A stretch of DNA of 64,000 nucleotides from Ilyobacter_A sp963675185 (GCA_963675185.2 CAXXOH010000003.1:62001-126000), one strand, 5' to 3'. Numbered from the stretch's first letter, positions 1-8,810 are shown. Numbers and translations: made by a program. Notes: generated from the sequence alone by a model not told the origin.

Positions 1-238
1 CAACCCAACCAGATCTTATGCAGAAGGTCCTGATGAGCAACAAGTGAGCGTAATCTATATGATACTCGACAGGCATGATGTATTAGAGATCATTGATATA
101 ATAAAAAACTACAACCCCAATGCTTTCTACTCTGTGGGGGATGTAAAATTTGTGAGCAACAAAATTCTACCGCATACAAAGCTTTGGTACAAAAGATACG
201 ATAAAAGTCTACTCCGAAATCATCGCAAGGGCAAATAG
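1..238 (+). CDS. YitT/DUF2179-family membrane protein, C-terminal fragment (cut by window start)
   Basis: The open frame enters from the left edge (reading from base 2) and stops at 236-238, so only the last ~78 residues are present. The text NPTRSYAEG, then VIYMILDRHDVLEI and a following DPNAF-like segment (NPNAFYSVGDV), fits the cytoplasmic DUF2179 domain that ends YitT/DUF161 membrane proteins. The membrane part would lie upstream of the window. The role of this family is poorly known. The internal ATG-less GTG at 44 is not the real start because the homology continues before it. Confidence 0.7.
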   Translation, partial: NPTRSYAEGPDEQQVSVIYMILDRHDVLEIIDIIKNYNPNAFYSVGDVKFVSNKILPHTKLWYKRYDKSLLRNHRKGK

Positions 239-338
239 ACTTTATTTTCAGGACGCGGTGCCAACACTTCTTTAACTGTGTACACCGAAGAATCTATAAT
301 ATCCGCCATAAGAGATATAGAGAAAGGGGGAAAAATTT

Positions 339-806
339 ATGGAATACAGAATTCGTGTGGCTGCAATAATAGTAAAGAATGATAAGATTTTACTGATTAG
401 AAACATCGACCCAAAAAGCGGCTTTGAGTGGTGGGCTCCACCTGGAGGTGGCTTAGAAGATATAGACAAGAATATACACGAATGTGCAATAAGGGAAACT
501 TGGGAGGAAACCGGATATCATATTAAAACTGAAGATATCCTATACATTAGAGAATTTATAACCTCGGTTTACAACTCACACAATTTAGAGATATTCCTAA
601 AGGGAATAATCACCGGCGGTTCTCTCTGCATGCAAAATCCAAACTGTCCAGGACACGACGACTACATGATCGAAGAGGTCCGCTGGGTGGACAAGGGAGA
701 TCTCAGCAAGCTTAATGTGTTCCCGGAAATTATAAGGGAGGAAAATATCTGGCCTCATCTGAAAGAAAAGGTGTACACCAGGTATCTCGGAAGGAAAAAA
801 ATTTAG
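339..806 (+). CDS. Nudix hydrolase
   Basis: 155 residues. A Nudix box lies at about residues 35-60 (GGGLED... then REtwEEtGY), which binds the metal and diphosphate; the family hydrolyses nucleoside-diphosphate-linked compounds. The box carries one extra residue between the glycines and REtWEE, and the usual first Glu is not at the standard spacing, so metal binding may be atypical. The C-terminal half (VRWVDKGDL...) is the usual strand-helix end. A purine-rich AAAGGGGG ribosome site precedes the ATG. Substrate cannot be told from sequence. Confidence 0.85.
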   Translation: MEYRIRVAAIIVKNDKILLIRNIDPKSGFEWWAPPGGGLEDIDKNIHECAIRETWEETGYHIKTEDILYIREFITSVYNSHNLEIFLKGIITGGSLCMQNPNCPGHDDYMIEEVRWVDKGDLSKLNVFPEIIREENIWPHLKEKVYTRYLGRKKI

Positions 807-845
807 CTGATCTATTCAAAACAAATAAAAAACACAAAAGGAGAT

Positions 846-1241
846 ATGAAAATGTTTATAAAAATAACAGTAACAGCGATAGCTATACTAATGATATTTA
901 TAATAATTTTATTCACCGTAAAAAACAGAAACCGTAACTCTTCTAAGGACATAATAAAATTTATCAAAAAGAAATACGAAGATACATGGGGAAGCGTAGA
1001 ATCCTTAGATATCTTAGGCATCCATCATTTAGCTGAATTCAAAGATAACAAAAGACACATATTACTTGTTGTTATGTTTAGAAACGGAAGGCTGGCCCAC
1101 TCGTTCAGCGAAGTAAAATTCAATGGTAAAAATATGCTGCACAAAAGAATGAGCGAATTGGAAAAAGACAGATTTCTAAAATCAAATCCAGATTTCTATC
1201 TTAAGTACTCCAAATTGTTAACAATATACGAAAGTCATTAA
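846..1241 (+). CDS. Hypothetical protein with N-terminal membrane anchor
   Basis: 131 residues, not recognised. Residues 3-25 are a hydrophobic helix (IKITVTAIAILMIFIIILF) followed by a basic stretch, which suggests an uncleaved signal anchor with a small soluble domain of about 100 residues outside the membrane. The start at 846 is preceded by AAAAGGAG with close spacing; a second in-frame ATG two codons on is equally possible. No catalytic motif is visible. Confidence 0.6.
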   Translation: MKMFIKITVTAIAILMIFIIILFTVKNRNRNSSKDIIKFIKKKYEDTWGSVESLDILGIHHLAEFKDNKRHILLVVMFRNGRLAHSFSEVKFNGKNMLHKRMSELEKDRFLKSNPDFYLKYSKLLTIYESH

Positions 1242-1320
1242 AGTTATCAATTTTTATTTTAGACCGACTTTAACATTTCCTATTTAATTATTAAAGAATA
1301 AAATATTTGGAGTGGTTTAA

Positions 1321-2019
1321 ATGCACACAAAATATTTAAAGATCAACGACAACTGCACGATAGCTTATGACATAACTGGAGAAGGTCCGGCATTAATAAT
1401 GCTGCACAGCTCACTATCCCAAAGCAGACAAGCATGGCACAAACTAGGGTATGTTGAAAAGTTTTCAGAAAATCACAAGGTTATAACAGTCGATTTCCCA
1501 TGCCATGGGGAATCGACTTGTGAAATGTTGGGAATAAAAGACTTCAGCATTCAATTTATCATCGAGATTATAGATATTATAACCCAGGAGTGCAATGTGA
1601 AAAACTATGCTGTACTAGGTCTTGATTTCGGAGGAGCAGTCGCTATGCATCTCTCTGTCGAAAGCACTAAAGTAACTGGAATAATAGTCGACGAGCCAGG
1701 CTGTCACGATAGGCTGCTAAAACAATCCAACGAATTTCTTCCTCGTTTGATAGAGGTAAGAAAAGCAGCGGAAGAGGATTCAATAGACCTCCCTGATTTA
1801 CAAAAAAATTTGCCATTTTCAAACGAAGTAGACCTCAATGTAGCAATAGCCCTTTATGAAGCCGTAAAAACTTGGAAAAATATTAAATCCAAAGATATAA
1901 ATTGTTCCGTGTGCTATCTGGAGAATTTTGCTGAGATATCTGGAGTTTTCAAGGAGCCTCCTAAAATAGCTTCCGTCTACAATGAAGTGGAAGAGTTTTT
2001 AAAATCTTTAAAATATTAA
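1321..2019 (+). CDS. Alpha/beta hydrolase fold protein with atypical active site
   Basis: 232 residues with the alpha/beta hydrolase order: an early LIMLHSS oxyanion-loop region, VDFPCHGES after strand 4, and the nucleophile elbow LGLDFGGAV at about residues 97-105. The elbow has Asp where esterases have Ser (G-x-D-x-G), as in haloalkane dehalogenases and soluble epoxide hydrolases. The C-terminal segment before the last helix (EEFLKSL) shows no obvious catalytic His, and the protein is shorter than the usual ~270-290 residues. It may have lost activity or act on an unusual substrate. Ribosome site is weak (GGAGTGG). Confidence 0.7.
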   Translation: MHTKYLKINDNCTIAYDITGEGPALIMLHSSLSQSRQAWHKLGYVEKFSENHKVITVDFPCHGESTCEMLGIKDFSIQFIIEIIDIITQECNVKNYAVLGLDFGGAVAMHLSVESTKVTGIIVDEPGCHDRLLKQSNEFLPRLIEVRKAAEEDSIDLPDLQKNLPFSNEVDLNVAIALYEAVKTWKNIKSKDINCSVCYLENFAEISGVFKEPPKIASVYNEVEEFLKSLKY

Positions 2020-2060
2020 AAAGCCCCCTAAAATATGGAGACTTTTTAATATTTTGTATT
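2011..2060 (+). terminator. A+T-rich hairpin at the end of the hydrolase gene
   Basis: A 13-bp perfect inverted repeat pairs 2011-2023 (AAATATTAAAAAG) with 2042-2054, with an 18-base loop holding CCCCC. The stem overlaps the stop codon of the hydrolase gene and is followed by a T-rich run. Rho-independent termination is likely, though the stem is A+T rich. Confidence 0.5.
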
Positions 2061-2237
2061 TTTAGATATGTCGCCTCTATTTTTTAAAGGATTTTTTATC
2101 TCTAAAACGAATCTTATGAATAGTTCACACTTCTTTTTCATATTACTTATACCAAAGAAATTCGTACTAATTAATTCTTGTATAATTTAAACGGCATAAA
2201 TAGCGTCTATTATTTTTTACAAAAAGGAGAAGATATT

Positions 2238-2438
2238 ATGAAAGTAAAGGCAATAATCATAACCGTATTAATGATGCTCTTATTCACCATCATAGTCCAG
2301 AACACCGAGGTGGTGTCATTCAAACTGTTCTTTTGGGAGTTTAGCATGTCTAGGATAATATGGCTGCTGCTTGTATTTGTAATAGGTTTTATTTTAGGGT
2401 ACTTAGTTAGAACAATTAGAGAAAAAGGGGATTTTTAA
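2238..2438 (+). CDS. LapA-family (DUF1049) small membrane protein
   Basis: 66 residues with two membrane helices (about residues 3-20 and 38-58) around the conserved QNTEVVSFKLFFWEF word, which is characteristic of the lipopolysaccharide-assembly-protein-A / DUF1049 domain. It acts in the cytoplasmic membrane; its exact role is unknown outside enterobacteria, where LapA takes part in LPS assembly. The ATG at 2238 is chosen because AAAAAGGAG sits just upstream; an upstream in-frame ATG at 2178 lacks a ribosome site. It lies 31 bases before the DUF502 gene, probably in one transcript. Confidence 0.8.
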   Translation: MKVKAIIITVLMMLLFTIIVQNTEVVSFKLFFWEFSMSRIIWLLLVFVIGFILGYLVRTIREKGDF

Positions 2439-2469
2439 TATAAAATAGTTTTACACAGGAGGGAAATAC

Positions 2470-2982
2470 ATGAAAAAAATTGTATCTATTTTTTTTAAAG
2501 AGATCTTAGCTCTTGCGCCTACGTTGCTCACATATATAATAGTGTATAAGATATCCGGGCTAATCCAAGTATTATTTAAAAACTGGCTTAAACTAACAGG
2601 TTTCTACTCGACTTGGGCAGGAGCTCTAACTATGCTCGGCATCATTTTCATAACAGGATTATTAGTCACAAACTGGGCTGCAAATAAACCATTTAAGTTT
2701 TTTAACGAGCTTATTTCAAAAACACCTCTAATTGGTAGCATATACAGTATAATTAAGGACACCCTAAAATCCCTTTCCTCTGACAAGAAGGGATTTTCAA
2801 ATTTGGTCATGATTAAGCTTCCAAACGGCCTAAAGCTTTTAGGATTTCTCACAAATGATAAAAATAAAACTTTTATCCCAAAAGGCCATGTTTCCATATA
2901 TTTAATGCAGTCAATGCAATGGGCTGGGAACCTTGTATTTGTTCCTAAAGTTATGGTTGAGCCAATTGATGCCTCCGCATAA
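2470..2982 (+). CDS. DUF502 family membrane protein
   Basis: 170 residues. Two membrane helices (about 12-28 and 52-68) are followed by the family's conserved segment with NELISKTPLIGSIYSIIKD and an FIPKGHV-like motif near the C-terminus (FTLLNDKNKTFIPKGH region). DUF502 proteins are bacterial membrane proteins of unknown function, usually near 200 residues, so this one is a little short. AGGAGGG precedes the ATG. It follows the LapA-like gene closely, suggesting co-transcription. Confidence 0.75.
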   Translation: MKKIVSIFFKEILALAPTLLTYIIVYKISGLIQVLFKNWLKLTGFYSTWAGALTMLGIIFITGLLVTNWAANKPFKFFNELISKTPLIGSIYSIIKDTLKSLSSDKKGFSNLVMIKLPNGLKLLGFLTNDKNKTFIPKGHVSIYLMQSMQWAGNLVFVPKVMVEPIDASA

Positions 2983-3008
2983 GAATCTCTAAAGTTTATC
3001 GTCTCGGT

Positions 3009-3045
3009 AGGGTTGCTTGACCCTAAGCAGTAATTAGGTTTTTTT
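3009..3045 (+). terminator. Terminator with competing upstream hairpin
   Basis: CCTAA at 3022-3026 pairs with TTAGG at 3034-3038, followed by seven T, which is an intrinsic terminator. An alternative stem AGGGT (3009-3013) with ACCCT (3020-3024) shares the same central bases, so the two structures exclude each other. It lies between the DUF502 gene and the next gene. Confidence 0.55.
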
Positions 3046-3061
3046 AAAAAGGTGGTTTTAA

Positions 3062-3793
3062 ATGGGATACGGTGTCTTTTTTTTATATTTAGCTATAAGC
3101 TATTTTTTCTGGGTGTTTTTTATAGTCAGCGAAATATATTTGAAATTGAAAAAGCCAAAAAATTTAATCCGGATTTTTATAGTATTCAACTTGTGCATAG
3201 CTATTGTATACAAATACAGTGTCATTGAAATATACTTGAATTTTTTCACTATCCCTTTAAATATTCTTTTTGTCATAATACTTATAAATGAAAATTTATT
3301 TTACAAAAAGTTAAACGACTACTCTGCCCTGGACAGATTTAAAAATGAGTTCATAATGAATTTAGACAAAAAAACTCTTGAAATTAAAGAAGCTTGTAGA
3401 AGAGAAAAAAAGTGCGTTACCAGAAAGTTGGCTGAAGAATTTTTAAATGGGTCAATGAAAGCCATAAAATATAAAGCCTCAAATAGCCCCAACGGAATGT
3501 TTAATACAGTAACCCACTATCCCATGCTTAAAGCAGCCATAAAAATAATTGAAGAAAGCAACTACGTTATAGGAGATTTTGAATTCCAGCTAGAGGAAGG
3601 GTTATTGGAAAAGGATATTAAAACTATAAAAAAATACTATTTATATTATGTTTATATACTGCCGTTAAAAATTTTATTCTGGAAAGAGTATCTTCCGATT
3701 CATAAAGCAATAATTAGAAGGCTTCTAAAAATCCCTAAAATATATAAATTAAAAATCAGTTTTGATGAAAATATAATAAGGATACACACTTAG
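3062..3793 (+). CDS. Hypothetical membrane protein
   Basis: 243 residues, not recognised. The first ~80 residues hold about three hydrophobic segments (GVFFLYLAISYFFWVFF, LIRIFIVFNLCIAIV, FFTIPLNILFVIILI). The remainder is a basic, mostly helical soluble part with two Cys (ACRREKKC). GGTGG precedes the ATG. It is A+T rich with many Lys and Ile codons. It is monocistronic, between a terminator and the convergent cold-shock gene. Confidence 0.6.
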   Translation: MGYGVFFLYLAISYFFWVFFIVSEIYLKLKKPKNLIRIFIVFNLCIAIVYKYSVIEIYLNFFTIPLNILFVIILINENLFYKKLNDYSALDRFKNEFIMNLDKKTLEIKEACRREKKCVTRKLAEEFLNGSMKAIKYKASNSPNGMFNTVTHYPMLKAAIKIIEESNYVIGDFEFQLEEGLLEKDIKTIKKYYLYYVYILPLKILFWKEYLPIHKAIIRRLLKIPKIYKLKISFDENIIRIHT

Positions 3794-3840
3794 ATAATTA
3801 CACTTACGTGCATTTTAAATAATCTAAAATCCTTTTACAA

Positions 3841-3869
3841 AAAATAAAAAACCTGCCGTTAGGCAGGTG
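3841..3869 (-). terminator. Terminator of the cold-shock gene
   Basis: ACCTGCC (3851-3857) and GGCAGGT (3862-3868) form a 7-bp G+C-rich stem with a four-base loop. On the minus strand the stem is followed by a run of T (the A-rich 3841-3850 on the plus strand). It lies 11 bases beyond the stop codon of the cold-shock gene. Confidence 0.85.
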
Positions 3870-3879
3870 CTTAGTTCAA

Positions 3880-4080
3880 TTATTTAGCTGTTACGTTAGA
3901 AGCTTGAGGACCTTTTTGCCCTTCAGTAATTTCGAAAGTTACTGCTTCCCCTTCTTCTAAAGTTTTGAACCCTGGTTTGTTGATTTGGCTGAAGTGTACG
4001 AATACGTCGCTTCCTTCTTCTGAAGTGATGAATCCAAATCCTTTTTCTTGATTAAACCATTTTACTGTTCCGTTTACCAT
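3880..4080 (-). CDS. Cold-shock domain protein (CspA family)
   Basis: 66 residues, the normal length. Both RNA-binding motifs are present: RNP1 KGFGFIT at about residues 13-19 and RNP2 VFVHFSQI at about 26-33, and the protein ends SNVTAK. CspA-family proteins bind single-stranded nucleic acid and act as RNA chaperones. A GGAGG ribosome site precedes the ATG. The promoter lies about 130 bases upstream, giving a long 5' leader as in temperature-responsive csp genes. Confidence 0.97.
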   Translation of the reverse strand: MVNGTVKWFNQEKGFGFITSEEGSDVFVHFSQINKPGFKTLEEGEAVTFEITEGQKGPQASNVTAK

Positions 4081-4209
4081 TGCTTAATACCTCCATAAAA
4101 TACTTTTTTGAATAAAAATTAGAAATAATGATAACACATCCAATTTATAAGCACTTTATAAAGATACACTAAAATTAGAGATGAAACTTTTTCTAAATTA
4201 TTCTAGATT

Positions 4210-4238
4210 ATTATACCCTATTTTTTCTGCTATGTCAA
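4210..4238 (-). promoter_or_regulatory. Consensus sigma-70 promoter for the cold-shock gene
   Basis: On the minus strand TTGACA (4238-4233) and TATAAT (4215-4210) are separated by 17 bases: a perfect consensus promoter. Transcription would start near 4203, leaving a leader of about 120 bases before the ATG at 4080. Confidence 0.8.
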
Positions 4239-4300
4239 ATAAATTATTTCTCCGCAATGCTTCAAACCCAAACAGTTTCTATATTCTACCTCTCTAAGCA

Positions 4301-4972
4301 TCAGAATCTATAAGTCATTCCTAGAGATATTACAGGGTAATATTTGAACTCATCCAGCTCATCTTTCAACTCCTCCTCCTCTAACGCCAAGTCCTCCAAA
4401 AATGCTGCATTGTCCGAAAGTGTGCCATCTGCGGTCAGGTCTATATTCGGCGTTCCCTGAAATATAACCCCGACATCAAACACCACTCCCATTCTTTTAC
4501 CTTCTCCAAAAGCATTCCCCCATCCAACCCCAACGTAAGGGGCTACACTTTCAAAACCTACACTCCCATTCAAACTTCCAACATCTGCCCCGTTGTATGT
4601 GGTATCTCCTATGGTATACATAGCAGATGACTGTGCATCCACGTCGATACTGTTGTCATTTGATAGAATTCCAGCGCTCACCCTGAATCCCCCTTTGAAA
4701 GGGTGCCAATCCAAAATGGCCGAAACTGAACTGAGATCCAGGTCGACGTCATAATCTATGTCGTCCTGACTAGTTGTATATGTATGGCTGTAAGCGTTCC
4801 CACCTACCCTAAAGGTAAAGTTTGAATTTACCCGAGCAAGCAGCTCCACACCGCCACCCAGGGTACTGGCCTTGGCTGCCACTGCAAGCCTGCCGTCATC
4901 CCCGTACGAGGTACTGTAAAAAACTGCTAAAACCGATATAAGCAAAGAAATCATTTTAATTTTTCTAAGCAC
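4301..4972 (-). CDS. Outer-membrane beta-barrel protein
   Basis: 223 residues. A signal peptide (SLLISVLAVFYSTSYG) is followed by alternating hydrophobic and polar strands rich in Gly, Ser and Asp, and the last residue is Phe (GMTYRF), the usual outer-membrane assembly signal. About eight strands fit the length. Near the C-terminus an acidic loop is rich in Glu and Asp (ALEEEELKDELDEF). The start is GTG at 4972, with AGGAGGT eight bases upstream. The cargo or function is unknown. It lies 28 bases after the MscS gene on the same strand. Confidence 0.75.
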   Translation of the reverse strand: MLRKIKMISLLISVLAVFYSTSYGDDGRLAVAAKASTLGGGVELLARVNSNFTFRVGGNAYSHTYTTSQDDIDYDVDLDLSSVSAILDWHPFKGGFRVSAGILSNDNSIDVDAQSSAMYTIGDTTYNGADVGSLNGSVGFESVAPYVGVGWGNAFGEGKRMGVVFDVGVIFQGTPNIDLTADGTLSDNAAFLEDLALEEEELKDELDEFKYYPVISLGMTYRF

Positions 4973-5000
4973 AGATAGCTACCTCCTTAAGTCATAACTT

Positions 5001-6065
5001 CTATTTATCACCGTTTGTTCTAGCCCCCTCTATTTCCTGCTTCATAGTTTCTATCTTTTGATTTATAGATTTTTCATAAATTTCTAGCTGTTGCAGATCC
5101 TCTTCTAGGGCCTGCTTCTCTTCCTGCCCCGCAGAGCTCTTTACTTTTTCCTTCGCTTCCTTTATTCTTGCCTGAATTTCACCTAGCTTTTCTTTGATAA
5201 TTTCAAGTTTTTCGGCCTGATCAGCTTTGTCAAAAACAGTTTTTTCAGGCTCCATTTCTTTCGCAGGCTCATTTTCAAGCCTTTGCCTTACAGGGATGAA
5301 CTTGGTTTCCCCAACCGCACGGGTATTCATGAAGTTTGGCGACACTATCTCCACCCCTGCATCGTGAAGGGTGTCCAGCATCTCCTCATGAAGTCTTGAT
5401 TTTGCCGACAGCACGTGCTTCACCTCTTCTAGCAACCCGCTCACGCGGTACAATACCGAAAAGTCCCCCAGCTGAATTATGTAGACAAAGGAATCCTTCA
5501 GCTCAGCCTTTTCCGCCGCCTGCACCAAAAGCTTTTTCACTTCCGATCTGGACACGTCGTATCCCAAAGACACCTCAGCCATAACTATGGTCCCAGAGTA
5601 GTGAAACACCTTTACGGATTTGGTCACCAGCAAAAAATTAGGCAGGGTGACCAGGTTTCTGTCCTCTGTCTGTATCTCTACATGCAGCAGACCTTTTTCC
5701 GACACCCTTCCAAAGTGTTCGTCAACCTGTACAAAATCCCCTATGTGAAAGCTGTTTATCCCTCGTATCATCACTCCTGCAAGTGCGTTCCCTATGAGCG
5801 TCGTAGAGCTCAGAGCAAGGGTAGCACTTATGAGTATCCCGAGCAGGCTTAGTATCTGCCCCCTCAAAGATTCTTTTATGGGCAGGAGCAAAACTATGAT
5901 TATAACCCCAAAAACGGTTATGAACATCATGGCCAACTGCTTGTGTACCCCCTTATAGTTTTTCCATTTAAAAAGCAGGTGCACAAGAAAAAGAATAAGA
6001 CTCAGTGCTATTATAGCCGATGCAAATACACCTAAAAATTTGATGATAAATACGTAGTCCATCAT
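5001..6065 (-). CDS. MscS-family mechanosensitive ion channel
   Basis: About 354 residues. Three membrane helices in the first ~110 residues are followed by the pore-helix and beta-domain text of the MscS family (TTLIGNALAGVMIRGINSFHIGDFVQVDEHFGRVSEKGLLHVEIQT). The C-terminal ~80 residues are charged and predicted coiled coil (EKTVFDKADQAEKLEIIKEKL...), an extension beyond standard MscS. These channels release solutes on hypo-osmotic shock. The start at 6065 is chosen because AGGAG lies five bases upstream; an open frame extends 30 codons further up without a ribosome site. Confidence 0.88.
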   Translation of the reverse strand: MMDYVFIIKFLGVFASAIIALSLILFLVHLLFKWKNYKGVHKQLAMMFITVFGVIIIVLLLPIKESLRGQILSLLGILISATLALSSTTLIGNALAGVMIRGINSFHIGDFVQVDEHFGRVSEKGLLHVEIQTEDRNLVTLPNFLLVTKSVKVFHYSGTIVMAEVSLGYDVSRSEVKKLLVQAAEKAELKDSFVYIIQLGDFSVLYRVSGLLEEVKHVLSAKSRLHEEMLDTLHDAGVEIVSPNFMNTRAVGETKFIPVRQRLENEPAKEMEPEKTVFDKADQAEKLEIIKEKLGEIQARIKEAKEKVKSSAGQEEKQALEEDLQQLEIYEKSINQKIETMKQEIEGARTNGDK

Positions 6066-6264
6066 AACAACTCCTAACTTCTTTACTTTTATTTTGAGAC
6101 AGTGCCCTAAAGTTTGCATAATTTTTCTGCCTACCATACAAGTTTTTTCGGACAAAAACTCAAAGTTCCTACAAAATAAATCCGCACCCCGTACATAAAA
6201 AAAAGGAAATCTCCACCTTTATCAGGATAACTTAGTTGAAAATTTTAAAAAGGGGGTAGGAAAA

Positions 6265-7329
6265 ATGAAAAGAGTCGTCAGAAGCACCGTAAAGAAAACA
6301 GCTGTACCTCCTGGCACTCTTGTCTATACAGGGAGCATAGTAGACAAGGATCTTGAGATAACAATCATAAACTACGACAAGTTTAACTTCAGCAAAAAGG
6401 TGGTTACCGAAGCCGAGGAGTGCTTTAGTTGCATAGAATCCAGCACAGTCTCCTGGATAAATATAGACAGGCTTAACAGACTGGACACAATCTCAAAAAT
6501 TGGGGATTATTTCAATATACACCCGCTTGTTTTAGAAGACATCTTAAATGTAAACCAGCTCACAAAAATGGAGGAGTTTGACGATTATATATTCCTTGTA
6601 GCAAAAATGCTGTACTATGATGAAGCCAGCCAAGAGATAGTAGTAGAACAGGTCAGTTTTTTGTTGGGTAAATCTTTTGTCATCACACTTCAAGAAAGAA
6701 AAGGGGATGTTTTCGACCCCATAAGGGCCAGACTGAAAAATTCTAACGGAAAGATCAGGACTATGGGAGCAGACTATCTACTGTACGCCCTCTTAGATGC
6801 CATAGTGGACAACTATTTCATTATGTTGGAAAAAATAGGGGATAAAATAGAGGGATTAGAAGAGGAACTTATGAAAAATTCCACCACAGAAACCATGCAC
6901 TCCATTCATAAGCTCAAAAGAGAAATCCTATTTTTAAGAAAATATATATGGCCGCTCCGGGAAATTATAAACGAGCTTCAAAAAACTGAGTCCAATTTTT
7001 TAAACGAATCCTCCTCAATTTATTTCAGGGACGTATATGACCACATCATACAGGTTATAAACACTGTGGAGACCTTCAGAGATATGGTCACTGGCATGAT
7101 AGACCTCTACCTTTCCAATGTAAGTAACAAGATGAACGAAGTGATGAAGGTCTTAACTATAATAGCAACCATATTTATCCCTCTCACATTTATAGCTGGA
7201 ATTTACGGGATGAACTTCAGGAATATGCCTGAGCTAGAATGGAAATTTGGCTATCCTATAATATTGCTTCTGATGTTCTTCGTCGGAGTCATAATGGTAA
7301 GATATTTTAAAAACAAAAAGTGGCTTTAG
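6265..7329 (+). CDS. corA: CorA-family magnesium/cobalt transporter
   Basis: 354 residues. A large N-terminal cytoplasmic domain (about 1-285) is followed by two C-terminal membrane helices. The signature YGMNF is at the end of the first helix, followed by the acidic MPELEWKFGYP loop, as in CorA proteins that form homopentameric Mg2+ channels. GGGGGTAGG precedes the ATG. It is transcribed away from the MscS gene. Metal specificity (Mg, Co or Zn) is not resolved by sequence. Confidence 0.93.
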   Translation: MKRVVRSTVKKTAVPPGTLVYTGSIVDKDLEITIINYDKFNFSKKVVTEAEECFSCIESSTVSWINIDRLNRLDTISKIGDYFNIHPLVLEDILNVNQLTKMEEFDDYIFLVAKMLYYDEASQEIVVEQVSFLLGKSFVITLQERKGDVFDPIRARLKNSNGKIRTMGADYLLYALLDAIVDNYFIMLEKIGDKIEGLEEELMKNSTTETMHSIHKLKREILFLRKYIWPLREIINELQKTESNFLNESSSIYFRDVYDHIIQVINTVETFRDMVTGMIDLYLSNVSNKMNEVMKVLTIIATIFIPLTFIAGIYGMNFRNMPELEWKFGYPIILLLMFFVGVIMVRYFKNKKWL

Positions 7330-7418
7330 GTTTATTCTACCTAATTTTACTCCATGTTGAATTTTTTCTGATAAAAAGGTATAATCTCCACTGAGTATTT
7401 TATAAATGGAGGTCAAAA

Positions 7419-8642
7419 TTGAAAATATACGATTTGATTGTGGTGGGTGGCGGTCCGGCAGGAATTTTTGCATCCATATACGCTGCCAAAAATGGCCTGA
7501 GCGTAGCTCTCTTAGAAAAAAAGAGCAATATAGGTAAAAAAATACTTGCATCCGGTTCGGGAAAATGCAACTTAACCCACCAGGGCGAAGTAAATGATTT
7601 TTTAAATAGATACGGCGAAAATGGGAAATTTTTAAAAAAGGCACTTTATAACTATAAGGGTGACGATTTAGTCAACTTCATAGAATTCAAAGGACTAAAA
7701 ATGATAGTCATGGAAAATGGAAAGTTTTTCCCAGAAACCATGAAGTCTACAGACGTATTGGATATTTTAACAGAGGAGCTTAACTCTTTAGGAGTGGATA
7801 CTTTTATTGACACCAGTGTTCTTTCTGCTATAAAAGAGGACGATGTTTTCAAAGTGGTTACCGAGAAAAAAAACTTTTTAGGAAAAAACCTGCTCTTATC
7901 CACTGGAGGTAAATCTTACCCGGCTACTGGTTCGGAAGGTGACGGCTACAGGATAGCTAAGCATTTTGGTCACAGTATAGTAGAGCCAAGGCCGGCCCTG
8001 ACACCTGTATACGTAAATGACTACCCCTATGCCGACCTTTCTGGCATTTCATTTAAAAACAGTAAAATAGAACTGTATAGGGATGGCAAAAAAATAAAAG
8101 AACATAGTGGAGATATCCTTTTTACACACAATAACCTAAGCGGACCTGGAATAATAGATTTTTCTAGATATTTTAAGAAGGGGGACATTCTTTATGTAAA
8201 TTTTATAGGCAAAGAAGCGGAAAGCCTTTCCAGGGAGTTTATAGAGGCCTCCGGCAAAAATGGAAAGCAGAGCATAAAAAGATTTTTGTCAGGATACAGG
8301 GTGCCGGAAAGGTTTTTGAAAAAAGTTTTTAAAATGTTAGGAATAGAAGATGACACCAAACTCAGTGAACTGTCAAAACAAAACAGATCCCTGCTTGTAA
8401 ATCAATTATCTAGGCATGAGTTTGTGATATCAAAGCTCGGAAACTTTAACGTCGCCATGGCAACTGCAGGCGGGGTTTCTTTAAAAGAGGTTAGCCCAAA
8501 AACCATGGAGTCCAAACTTATAAAGGGACTTTTTTTTGCTGGCGAACTTTTGGATATAGACGGCGACACCGGTGGCTTTAATATACAGGCGGCCTGTTCT
8601 ATGGGAGTACTGGTTGCAGATAGCATAAAAAATAATTTGTAA
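7419..8642 (+). CDS. NAD(P)/FAD-dependent oxidoreductase (BaiN/HI0933/YhiN family)
   Basis: 407 residues. The N-terminal FAD-binding motif VGGGPAGIFASIYAAKNG begins at residue 8, with the paired acidic residue after strand 2 (LLEKKSNIGKKILASGSGKCN), and the C-terminal GGFNIQAACSMGVLVADS segment closes the flavin site. The KKILASGSGKCNLT word is diagnostic of the HI0933-like family. Its substrate is generally unknown; some members reduce bile-acid intermediates. The start is TTG at 7419 with GGAGG at 7408-7412. A terminator follows directly. Confidence 0.9.
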   Translation: MKIYDLIVVGGGPAGIFASIYAAKNGLSVALLEKKSNIGKKILASGSGKCNLTHQGEVNDFLNRYGENGKFLKKALYNYKGDDLVNFIEFKGLKMIVMENGKFFPETMKSTDVLDILTEELNSLGVDTFIDTSVLSAIKEDDVFKVVTEKKNFLGKNLLLSTGGKSYPATGSEGDGYRIAKHFGHSIVEPRPALTPVYVNDYPYADLSGISFKNSKIELYRDGKKIKEHSGDILFTHNNLSGPGIIDFSRYFKKGDILYVNFIGKEAESLSREFIEASGKNGKQSIKRFLSGYRVPERFLKKVFKMLGIEDDTKLSELSKQNRSLLVNQLSRHEFVISKLGNFNVAMATAGGVSLKEVSPKTMESKLIKGLFFAGELLDIDGDTGGFNIQAACSMGVLVADSIKNNL

Positions 8643-8643
8643 A

Positions 8644-8671
8644 AGTAGCTTGAAAACAGCTGCTTTTTTAT
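8644..8671 (+). terminator. Terminator of the BaiN-like gene
   Basis: AGTAGCT (8644-8650) pairs with AGCTGCT (8658-8664), allowing one wobble, followed by a T run. It starts just after the stop codon. Confidence 0.75.
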
Positions 8672-8773
8672 TTCACAAATTTAATTTACATGCCTCTTTT
8701 GACATAAATTTTAATTTTTTATTTGTTTTTATTAACTTTAAATAAAATCAATAATTTTTAAATCATAAAGAAT

Positions 8774-8810
8774 ACCACAGATGAAATTTCATGAAAAAAT
8801 GTGGTTTTTT
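8774..8810 (+). terminator. Second hairpin with T tract upstream of the MBL gene
   Basis: ACCACA (8774-8779) pairs with TGTGGT (8800-8805), with an inner ATGAAATTTCAT palindrome, and is followed by six T. It is either a second terminator or part of a leader. Confidence 0.45.
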
